Below the pieces are notes generated by a model. The model worked only from the letters and a program-made list of their open reading frames with translations, did no database searches and was not told the origin of the DNA. The position numbers were made by a program, and so were the translations under genes. DNA of 44,741 nt from Klebsiella pneumoniae (GTDB lineage: Bacteria; Pseudomonadota; Gammaproteobacteria; Ga0077536). The stretch lies in contig CAMAXW010000027.1 in assembly GCA_945862315.1 (NCBI GenBank), positions 1 through 44,741 of the forward strand. Direction: 5' to 3'. Below are positions 36,402 through 44,741 of the stretch, piece after piece (position 1 is the stretch's first letter; every line of letters begins with the position of its first letter).

Positions 36402-37079
36402 CTAGCGGGTGCCGCCCGGTAACAGCAACTGCCGTTCCAGTTGCCGCGCGGCCAGGACGATCACCGACACCAGTGCCAAGTACACCAGCGCTGCCAATAG
36501 ATAGGCTTTAAAAAATTGGAAGTTGGTCGAGGCCAACTCTTGCATCCGGCCAAAGAACTCCGTGTATTGGATCAGGAAAGCCAGCGTGCTGTCTTTGAGA
36601 TTCAGAATGACCTGATTGGTCAGCGCCGGCACCGACAGGCGCAGCACTTGGGGCAGGATAATGAGGCGCACAACCTGATAATGACCAAAGCCCTGCGCCC
36701 GCGCGGCCTCGAGCTCCTGTGGGTCCAGCCCGTTATAGGCGGTGCGTAAATAAGCCGCGTTATAGGCGGCCACGTTAAAGGTAAACCCCAGCACGGCGAC
36801 CTCAAACGGCGACAAACGCAGGCCCCATTGCGGCAAGCCGTAGTACATCAGGAACAGCAGCACCACCAGCGGCATGCCAATCAAAAAGGAGATGTAGCCC
36901 GCCACGCCACGCCGTACCCACGCGCGCGGGCTAAGTCCCAGCGCAAACACCGTAATGCCGCCCAGCAGCCCGGTCACGCTGACGAGCGCGGTGAGTTTTA
37001 GCGTCTGGCCCAGCCCAGCGAGTATCAGCGGCCACTGTTGCAGCAGGTCGCGCGAGAACCCCGCCCAGTCGTTCATCAC
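36402..37079 (-). CDS. Polar amino acid ABC transporter permease (HisM/GlnP-like)
   Basis: The 225-aa membrane protein has about five helices and the binding-protein-dependent permease signature EAARAQGFGHYQVVRLIILPQVLRLSVP, the EAA loop that contacts the ATPase. It opens with a TM segment in LTALVSVTGLLGGITVFALGL. It is the fourth gene of the transporter operon and overlaps the ATPase gene by 4 nt. With the other permease it should form the heterodimeric channel. Confidence 0.93.
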   Translation of the reverse strand: MMNDWAGFSRDLLQQWPLILAGLGQTLKLTALVSVTGLLGGITVFALGLSPRAWVRRGVAGYISFLIGMPLVVLLFLMYYGLPQWGLRLSPFEVAVLGFTFNVAAYNAAYLRTAYNGLDPQELEAARAQGFGHYQVVRLIILPQVLRLSVPALTNQVILNLKDSTLAFLIQYTEFFGRMQELASTNFQFFKAYLLAALVYLALVSVIVLAARQLERQLLLPGGTR

Positions 37080-37819
37080 AGATTATCCGCGCGCCCGAAG
37101 AACGCACGCACCTGCGGGCTTGCGTGGTCGCGTGCCAAGCGTGCCACGCTGTCTTGCGCGCAAATGACGCCTTGGTCGAGAAAAATAACCTGCTCGGCAA
37201 TATCCTGAGCGAGCGCTAAATCGTGGGTCACGCAGAGCATCGTGACCTGTTCCTCGTGGAGCCGGTTAATGAGTGCTGCCACTTCCCGCGACAGCACGGG
37301 ATCGAGCGCGGAGGTGGGTTCGTCGAACAACACCACCGCCGGCTCCATCGCCAACGCACGCGCGATGGCCACGCGTTGCTTTTGCCCGCCAGAAATCTGC
37401 GCCGGATATTTATGGCGATGATCCGCCATGTCTAAACGCTCGAGTTGGTGCAGCGCCACTTGCTCGGCCTGAGTCCGCGGCAAACCCCGCAGCTTGCGCA
37501 ACGCGAGTGTGACGTTGTCGAGGACGCTTAAATGCCGATACAGCGCGAACTGCTGAAACACAAAACCAATTCGCTGGCGCAGCGCGCGCACGTCCGCGGT
37601 CGGCGCGCAGATATCCTCACCACGAAAGCGAATCACCCCTGAGCTAGGTTCAACCAAGCGGTTTAGACAGCGCAATAACGTGGACTTGCCGCAACCCGAC
37701 GGGCCCATCACGACTTTAATTTCACCGGCGGCCAAATCCAGATCAATCCCGCCGAGCACCGTGTGGGTGTCGTAGCGTTTCACCAAATTGCGGATTTCAA
37801 TCAGCGGCGCGGTGCTCAT
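37076..37819 (-). CDS. Polar amino acid ABC transporter ATPase (GlnQ-like)
   Basis: The 247-aa protein has Walker [17 protein letters not shown]-loop [20 protein letters not shown], signature [15 protein letters not shown], Walker [14 protein letters not shown] and the H-loop [10 protein letters not shown]. The [12 protein letters not shown] and DEPTSALDP forms are characteristic of the GlnQ/HisP subfamily. It lies between two permease genes with 4-nt ATGA overlaps on both sides, so expression is tightly coupled. Confidence 0.94.
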   Translation of the reverse strand: MSTAPLIEIRNLVKRYDTHTVLGGIDLDLAAGEIKVVMGPSGCGKSTLLRCLNRLVEPSSGVIRFRGEDICAPTADVRALRQRIGFVFQQFALYRHLSVLDNVTLALRKLRGLPRTQAEQVALHQLERLDMADHRHKYPAQISGGQKQRVAIARALAMEPAVVLFDEPTSALDPVLSREVAALINRLHEEQVTMLCVTHDLALAQDIAEQVIFLDQGVICAQDSVARLARDHASPQVRAFFGRADNL

Positions 37820-38469
37820 GTCGGCACCATGCCAGGGATCTGGTAGCGCCGTTCCAGCCAGCGAATCAGCGCCAGCAGCGCGCGAAAAATGCCGAAATAA
37901 ATCAGCCCTAGCGCGAGGTAGATTTCGATCCCGCGATGGGTGGTGGCCACCAGCGTCATCGCCTCTTGAGTGACTTCCGGCAGGCCCACCGTGTAGGCAA
38001 AGGGCGAATATTTGAGCACGGTGGTGAACTCGTTCACCATCCCCGGCACGGCGAAACGCAGCATTTGCGGCAACTCGATAGCGGTAAACACTTGGCGGCG
38101 CGTCATGCCCATGGCCAGTCCAGCCAGCGTCTCGGCAGGATCCACGCTGCCCAACGCGCCGCGAAATACCTCGCCCAGATAAGCCCCGGCAATGAGCCCG
38201 AGGCTTAGCACCATCGCCAGCAAGGGCGGCGCCTTGAGCCCCAAGCTGGGCAACCCAAAGTAAACCAAAAACAGCAATACCAAGACCGGCACGCCGCGGA
38301 AAAGGTAGGTATAGACGTCCAGCAACAGCGCCACGCGCGGCCCCGACAACTGGCGCAGACCGGCCAGCAGTAAACCGGTACTCACCCCGGTGGCACTACA
38401 GGACAGCGTTACCAACAGGGTGTAGCCGCAGCCGTGTGCCAGCCGCAGCACGATGTCGAAAAAATTCAC
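37816..38469 (-). CDS. Polar amino acid ABC transporter permease
   Basis: The 217-aa permease has about five membrane helices and the EAA loop in AETLAGLAMGMTRRQVFTAIELPQMLRFAVPGM. GVPVLVLLFLVYFGLPSLG is typical of HisQ/GlnP-type components. It pairs with the permease at 36402-37079. It is the second gene of the operon, 19 bp after the solute-binding protein. Confidence 0.93.
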   Translation of the reverse strand: MNFFDIVLRLAHGCGYTLLVTLSCSATGVSTGLLLAGLRQLSGPRVALLLDVYTYLFRGVPVLVLLFLVYFGLPSLGLKAPPLLAMVLSLGLIAGAYLGEVFRGALGSVDPAETLAGLAMGMTRRQVFTAIELPQMLRFAVPGMVNEFTTVLKYSPFAYTVGLPEVTQEAMTLVATTHRGIEIYLALGLIYFGIFRALLALIRWLERRYQIPGMVPT

Positions 38470-38488
38470 GCCCGCGGCAACGCCGGGA

Positions 38489-40629
<2,141 letters not shown>

Positions 40630-40711
40630 ATAAACCTCTCAAAGGGATCCGCAGGGGGGTCATTTTTCGCGCTACCATGGCCAACACGCAAGCATTACTA
40701 GGACTAGCGCC

Positions 40712-40930
40712 ATGAAAATACGCATCGAATACTGCCAGCAGTGAAACTACGAGCCCACGGCTCTCCGTGTGAGAGACCAGTTGCGCACCGCCGGCGTCAC
40801 GCACATTGAGCTGGTGCCCGGCGCGGGCGGCGTTTTTGAGGTGACCGTCGATGGCGCGCTGAGATTCTCTAAGCGCGCGCTGCGGCGTTTCCCCAGCGAG
40901 GCGGAAATCGCCAGCTGGCACGCCGCCTAA
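40712..40930 (+). CDS. SelW/Rdx-family selenoprotein with in-frame UGA (Sec)
   Basis: Reading through the TGA at 40742-40744 gives a 72-residue protein beginning MKIRIEYCQQU and continuing NYEPTALRVRDQLR, then IELVPGAGGVFEVTVDG, FSKRALRRFPSEAEIASW and a TAA at 40928. This is the Rdx (SelW/SelT/SelH) thioredoxin-like fold with its CxxU redox motif, followed by the family's NYxP, GxGGxFxVxVDG and FSKxxxxRFP blocks. An AGGA box lies 8 nt before the ATG. The frame is open on both sides of the TGA, and a SECIS-like hairpin follows it. It is divergent from cinA and its stop is 7 bp from the convergent LLM gene. Expression needs selABCD, which are not in the window. Confidence 0.88.
40759..40778 (+). 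promoter_or_regulatory. Bacterial SECIS element
   Basis: Just after the Sec codon the RNA can form a stem GGCTCTC / GAGAGACC with one bulged A and a five-base loop CGTGT (40766-40770). The loop begins 21 nt after the UGA, within the usual 16-37 nt window, and has a G at its second position as SelB-binding loops do. The stem lies inside the coding sequence, as bacterial SECIS elements must. Confidence 0.75.
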
Positions 40931-40936
40931 GCGCAC

Positions 40937-41917
40937 TTAAGCCTTGGGTGCCAAGGCCAGCAACGCGCTGCGCGTGGCACTAAAACGCTCTTCATTAACC
41001 GGGCTCACCGCCAGCACCGGGAGATCGGCACCCGCCGCACGAAACGCCGCGAGTTGGTCGCGCGCGTGCGCCGCGCTGCCATACACACACACTTCCGCCA
41101 CCAGTTCATCCGGGATTTGCTGCGCGGCGGTACGGCGCGCCCCCGACTCCCAAGCAGCTTTAACCGCCTCCATGGCCACCCCGTAGCCCGCACGCCGCCA
41201 CTGCCGACGGTAGTTTGGCAACTGCGCAAAGAACGCCAAATTGTAGCGGGCAGCTGAGCGGGCGGCGTCTTCGTCCTCGCTAATGAAGGTGGGGATACTC
41301 AAACAACAACCAAAGCCCCGCGGGTCGCCGCCGCGCTGCGCAACCGCTTCATAAGCCGCAGCGAGCAACTTGGGCAGATAACTAAGCGGCGATAAAAACG
41401 GCATCAGTCCATCGCCAAGGGCCCCCGCAATTTGCGCACTTTCCACCGTGTTGCCAGCCACGTACACCGGCACGGGATAGGCCGTGGGCGGTGGATTGAA
41501 CAAACCTTGGGTTAGCTGCCCCGCCAGCGCCTTTTTGACGTACGCCACGTACTCGCGCAAAGTCTGGCGCCCGTCGCCCATTTCGATACCCAAGGTGGCT
41601 AACAACCCACGGTGGCTCATGCCCACACCCAGCAGCAAACGCCCGCCGGAGATTTCAGCGATGGTACGGGCCGTAGCCGCGCACAAAAACGGATGCCGAA
41701 AATAAATGTTAGCGATATTGGTTCCCACCTGAATATCGGTGGTGGCGCCGGCAATCGCCAAACTGGCCGCCAACGCATCCGCCCGGCCTTCGTTGACCAA
41801 CACCGCGGAAAAACCCTGTGCTTGCGCTAACTGGGCCAGCTCGATCATTTCGTGCACGGTGGTGTCGGTAACGCTGGATAACACCACCCCTAAGGGTTGG
41901 CGATGGGGCTGGGTCAT
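40937..41917 (-). CDS. LLM-class flavin-dependent oxidoreductase
   Basis: The 326-aa protein has the bacterial luciferase-like TIM-barrel pattern: TTVHEMIELAQLAQAQGFSAVLVNE at the N-terminus, IQVGTNIANIYFRHPFLCAATARTIAEISGGRLLLGVGMSHR in the middle, and PVPVYVAGNTVESAQIAGALGDGLMPF. Members use FMN or F420 for oxidation or mono-oxygenation; the cofactor cannot be settled from sequence alone. AGGAG precedes the ATG by 8 nt. It is convergent with the selenoprotein gene. Confidence 0.88.
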   Translation of the reverse strand: MTQPHRQPLGVVLSSVTDTTVHEMIELAQLAQAQGFSAVLVNEGRADALAASLAIAGATTDIQVGTNIANIYFRHPFLCAATARTIAEISGGRLLLGVGMSHRGLLATLGIEMGDGRQTLREYVAYVKKALAGQLTQGLFNPPPTAYPVPVYVAGNTVESAQIAGALGDGLMPFLSPLSYLPKLLAAAYEAVAQRGGDPRGFGCCLSIPTFISEDEDAARSAARYNLAFFAQLPNYRRQWRRAGYGVAMEAVKAAWESGARRTAAQQIPDELVAEVCVYGSAAHARDQLAAFRAAGADLPVLAVSPVNEERFSATRSALLALAPKA

Positions 41918-42270
41918 GGCAAAACTCCTGTGCCTGAATTTTTTATCAACATATCGTTAACCATTTTCCACCGCTGAACGCCGGCAGCGCACCGCCGACC
42001 GCCAGAATCCCATAGCCAAAATCCACCACGCGGTTGCGCTGGGGCGGTGTACCCACCCAGTCCCTGCATCGACCAGTCTCGCGACTTTGCGTGCCGACGC
42101 ACTGCCAGCGAACGGCGCGCGATTCACCAGACTTAAACGCACGCCGCCGTTTGACCTGTCGTCTTAAAACCACCGTTTTTAAAACGCAGCAGCCAGTACT
42201 GCTGAGCGCGGCCTTGGGGGTCGCCAGATCACGCCGCCAGGCCGCGTGAATCGCTGGCCAAAACACCATT

Positions 42271-42335
42271 GCGAGAACGGCGCCTACCGACCACCCGTGG
42301 GCGGGCGGGCTAAAAATGGCGCATCGCAACGCTGG
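42271..42335 (+). repeat. 65-bp direct repeat, copy 1
   Basis: This 65-bp block, containing CCCGTGGGCGGGCGGGCTAA and AAATGGCGCATCGCAA, recurs at 42557-42621 with only a few mismatches. Each copy is followed within about 50 bp by units of the short-repeat array, so block plus array units were probably duplicated together. The sequence is non-coding. Confidence 0.85.
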
Positions 42336-42384
42336 CTGGATCCATTAACAATTGAGTTTTACCCCATCGATTTGACCCCATTTT

Positions 42385-42822
42385 CAATCGAGTCTGACCC
42401 TATCCGCATCAATCGAGTCTGACCCCATCGATTCGATCTTTGCGCGCATCAATCGAGTCTGACCCCATCGATTCTGCCATCGATTAATTTCAATCGAGTC
42501 TGACCCCATCGATTCCACGCCGCTACGCCAGTCGATTGGCCGGCAAAAACGCCGTTGCAGGAACGGCGCCTGCCGACAACCCGTGGGCGGGCGGGCTAAA
42601 AATGGCGCATCGCAATGCTGGCCCGATCAGTTGACCTTCGCTGCATTTTCAATCGAGTCTGACCCCATCGATTTTCCATGACCCCATCGATTTTCCATCG
42701 ATTTGACCCCATTTTCAATCGAGTCTGACCCCATTGATTTTGATTTTGACCCCATCGATTATCTGCGCATCAATCGAGTCTGACCCCATCGATTCGAGAT
42801 CAATTAACAATCGAGTCTGGCC
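42385..42822 (+). repeat. Short-repeat array, ATCGATT subtype
   Basis: Eight copies of CAATCGAGTCTG start at 42385, 42410, 42450, 42491, 42650, 42716, 42771 and 42808. Most continue as ACCCCATCGATT, giving a perfect inverted repeat AATCGA...TCGATT around the core. Half-units with only TGACCCCATCGATT lie between them. The spacing is irregular. The left arm and core are the same as in the array at 9047-9200, but the right arm differs. Confidence 0.9.
42557..42621 (+). repeat. 65-bp direct repeat, copy 2
   Basis: This is the second copy of the block at 42271-42335. Just before and into it, CGCCGTT and AACGGCG (42550-42567) form a perfect 7-bp hairpin stem, which in copy 1 is broken by two changes (CACCATT). 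Confidence 0.85.
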
Positions 42823-42829
42823 ACGGTTT

Positions 42830-43675
42830 TTACCCCACCGCCGTCCTTAACGCTGCATGGCTGTCGAGCAGTTTTAAGGTCGCGTCTTTCGAGTCTGCGG
42901 GGCAGGCCATGATGGCTCGGTGGACACCGAGATCGCGATACCGCTTAAGCTCATCGGCATCCGTGGGTGCCCAGAAGAATGAAATCTCGATATCGGAAAG
43001 CTGCCGCCCGTGACGAATCAGGCGGGTTTCTAGATCGGCCAGTTCCGCTGCGATATTTTTCATCTGCGCCGGCAATGGCACCCAGCCATCGCAATACTGG
43101 GCAACCCGTTCGCGGCCCCAGGAGGACGCGGCACCCATGATGATCGGCGGATGTGGCCGTTGTACTGGCTTCGGCCACGACCAAATGGCATCAAAATTAA
43201 CGTGCTTCCCGTGATAGACAGAATCGTCCTGGGTCCAGCACGCTTTCATCGCTTCAATGCGTTCTTCTAGTACTTTCCAACGGTCGGCGAACGCGGTGCC
43301 GTGGTTTTCCATTTCTTCGGCATTCCAGCCCGCGCCAATGCCAAACAAAAAACGGCCGTTAGACAAAAAATCGAGCGAAGCCACCGCTTTGGCCGTCACG
43401 ATGGGATCTCGCTCGGTGATCAGGCACACCCCCGTTGCCACCTTGATCGTTTTGGTGGCGATGGCCGCGGCCGTGAGCGCGATGAACGGATCGTGCATAT
43501 GCCAATAGTCCTGTGGCAGCGCACCCTGCCCGGGGAACGGCGTACGGCGACTCGCTGGAATATGCGTGTGCTCCGGAAACCACACCGACTCAAAGCCACG
43601 TTCTTCGCAAGCGACTGCAAACTCATCTGGCCGCATGGCGTAATCGGTCGAATAAAGCATTGTGCCGAATAACAT
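42830..43675 (-). CDS. LLM-class F420-type oxidoreductase (TIGR03619-like)
   Basis: The 281-aa protein has the luciferase-like fold with MRPDEFAVACEERGFESVWFPEHTHIP, TIKVATGVCLITERDPIVTAKAVASLDFLSNGRFLFGIGAGWNAEEMENHG and PKPVQRPHPPIIMGAAS. This pattern matches the LLM subfamily usually annotated F420-dependent, although many proteobacterial members may use FMN. A perfect AAGGAGG box precedes the ATG at 43675. The stop lies 8-10 bp from the end of the repeat array. The upstream amidohydrolase, 130 bp away on the same strand, may be co-transcribed. Confidence 0.9.
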   Translation of the reverse strand: MLFGTMLYSTDYAMRPDEFAVACEERGFESVWFPEHTHIPASRRTPFPGQGALPQDYWHMHDPFIALTAAAIATKTIKVATGVCLITERDPIVTAKAVASLDFLSNGRFLFGIGAGWNAEEMENHGTAFADRWKVLEERIEAMKACWTQDDSVYHGKHVNFDAIWSWPKPVQRPHPPIIMGAASSWGRERVAQYCDGWVPLPAQMKNIAAELADLETRLIRHGRQLSDIEISFFWAPTDADELKRYRDLGVHRAIMACPADSKDATLKLLDSHAALRTAVG

Positions 43676-43805
43676 GAAAGAGCCTCCTTTGGGTTAAGCA
43701 TTGGTCATGAAGCCGCGCAAGCGGCGCTAAATCTCACGAATGACCACCGCGTTGTGGTCGGCAAGTTCTCTGAAAATTATTAACGATCACCAGCCCCGCT
43801 AGCCC

Positions 43806-44741
43806 CTAACTCGCGCGATACACCACCTGCCCGTCTAGCATCGTCAGGACCACCTGGAGATCCTTGATGTCATCTTGCGCGCAGGCCATTAAGTCACCCG
43901 ACAAAACCACCAGATCCGCCCGTTTACCCACGACTATCGAGCCAATTTCGGTTTCCATTTTGAGCGCCCAGGCGCCGTTGATAGTGAACGCGCGGATGGC
44001 TTCTTCGCGAGTAATTTGCTGTTGCTCTCCCACCACTTGGCCTGTTAGCCCGGCGTGGCGCGCCAAACTCTGCCACAACGTGAACAAGGCTGAGCGTGGG
44101 CCCCAGTCCGTGCTTTGGGCAATTGGCACACCGGCATCCAACCAATCGCGCATTGGAATAGCGCGCTCCGCCAACTGCGGGCCCAGTCGTGCTTGGTACA
44201 CCTCCGCCCCTTTACCCCAGATAAAGTTGGTACTGGTGGTCGGCGCAACACCCATTTGGGCGCACAGTTGGATTTGTTCCAGCGTGGGAAATTCCACGTG
44301 CTCGATCACATAACGCTGTTCGCGGATAGGTGTTTGCGCGTCAATCTCAGCGAAAGCCTTGAGCGCCATCGCGATGGAAGCACGCCCCGCAGCCTCGGCA
44401 TGAATGCGAAAATCCAACCCCGCCGCCAGCGCCAAAATGGCCCGGTAATGTTCCCAAGTCACTAGCGGATCGGGATTCACCATTTCCCCAAACGGCCCCA
44501 TATAAGCTTGCCCGTGCGCCGCGGCACCGTGCCAGTAGGGCCCATCTAGACCAATACTCACCCCAATGACTTTGAGTTGTTGGGATCCAAAACCCCCGTC
44601 TGCGGCAAACCGCACGGTGCGTAAATAGGCCGCGATTTCGTCGAGCGTTTGGCGTGAATCGATCTCAAAGGTATAGAAAACCCGCACCGGCAGGCGATTG
44701 GCGGCGTGTAATTCGGCGTAGGCGCGTAGTTCTGCCGGATC
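43806..44741 (-). CDS. YtcJ-type amidohydrolase, 3' part only
   Basis: The frame stays open to the window's right edge; 312 codons including the stop are visible, equal to roughly the C-terminal half of a family whose members are about 540-600 aa. Motifs include KVIGVSIGLDGPYWHG, DFRIHAEAAGRASIAMALKAF (a metal-ligand His), RYVIEHVEFPTLEQIQ, PIAQSTDWGPRSALF with the catalytic Asp, and the end IGSIVVGKRADLVVLSGD. Such enzymes hydrolyse cyclic amides or imines with a metal centre. An internal GTG at 44687 is not the real start, because family-like sequence (LRAYAELHAANRLPVRVFY) continues upstream. Confidence 0.88.
   Translation of the reverse strand, partial: DPAELRAYAELHAANRLPVRVFYTFEIDSRQTLDEIAAYLRTVRFAADGGFGSQQLKVIGVSIGLDGPYWHGAAAHGQAYMGPFGEMVNPDPLVTWEHYRAILALAAGLDFRIHAEAAGRASIAMALKAFAEIDAQTPIREQRYVIEHVEFPTLEQIQLCAQMGVAPTTSTNFIWGKGAEVYQARLGPQLAERAIPMRDWLDAGVPIAQSTDWGPRSALFTLWQSLARHAGLTGQVVGEQQQITREEAIRAFTINGAWALKMETEIGSIVVGKRADLVVLSGDLMACAQDDIKDLQVVLTMLDGQVVYRAS

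Larger units (their letters stand above)
41918..42829. other. Gene-free accessory stretch with repeats
   Basis: No intact gene is seen in this 912-bp interval between two same-strand LLM genes. The left 330 bp are unremarkable, apart from open frames that look random. The right part holds the 65-bp direct repeat pair and the second CAATCGAGTCTGACCCC array, which runs to within 10 bp of the next gene's stop codon. Confidence 0.7.

Noticed and set aside
40742-40744. Sequencing error or nonsense mutation explaining the TGA in the SelW-like gene
   Set aside because: The codon sits exactly at the family's Sec position, the flanks are uncorrupted, and a SECIS-like hairpin follows at the right distance. 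Resequencing would settle it.
42271-42829. Integron attC sites
   Set aside because: No GTTRRRY/RYYYAAC boxes, no integrase and no cassette ORFs are seen.

Overview
The window is GC-rich (roughly 60 percent G+C by eye) and densely coded, and it reads as a chromosomal segment of an environmental Gammaproteobacterium. This assignment is an inference. It rests on a hopanoid-type squalene-hopene cyclase, MotAB stators behind a sigma-28-like promoter, a Vibrio-type stressosome linked to a two-component system, MacAB-like and polar amino acid ABC systems, and many acyl-CoA and flavin-dependent catabolic genes. No phage, plasmid or complete insertion sequence is present. The mobile DNA consists of fossils and short-repeat arrays.

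Layout. Positions 1-8423 hold minus-strand metabolic genes: a partial VOC protein, an alpha/beta hydrolase, a class III aminotransferase, a Sel1-repeat protein translationally coupled to a 3-hydroxyisobutyrate dehydrogenase homologue, rimO, and a gamma-glutamyltransferase. Positions 8424-9403 have no intact gene. They contain a decayed reverse transcriptase and the first array of CAATCGAGTCTGACCCC repeats, followed by a LuxR-type regulator on the plus strand. Positions 10570-15651 carry a minus-strand catabolic run (hotdog thioesterase, glutamine-synthetase-like ligase, FAD-linked 2-hydroxyacid dehydrogenase) and then metY with a CoA-binding protein. An acyl-CoA dehydrogenase and squalene-hopene cyclase follow. 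Positions 20463-23432 are plus-strand: sigma-28-like promoter, motA, motB and a DMT exporter.

Positions 23545-30209 form a six-gene minus-strand signalling operon. In transcription order it encodes a response regulator with an HD-GYP domain, a globin-type RsbR, RsbS, an RsbT-RsbX fusion, a hybrid histidine kinase whose N-terminus looks like a degenerate RsbT domain, and a STAS protein. The likely logic is that haem-bound gas or redox state changes the RsbR/RsbS stressosome, RsbT is released, the hybrid kinase responds, and phosphotransfer controls c-di-GMP breakdown. Upstream lie tRNA-Leu(UAA) and a MacAB-like efflux operon.

Positions 34178-40629 contain an SDR lacking the usual catalytic Tyr and Lys, a two-domain VOC protein, a four-gene polar amino acid ABC transporter, and cinA. 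At 40712-40930 there is a 72-residue gene that ordinary ORF calling splits: a SelW/Rdx-family selenoprotein with an in-frame TGA in a CxxU motif and a good bacterial SECIS hairpin 21 nt downstream. The right end holds two luciferase-like monooxygenases separated by the second repeat array with a duplicated 65-bp block, and then a partial YtcJ-type amidohydrolase that runs off the window.
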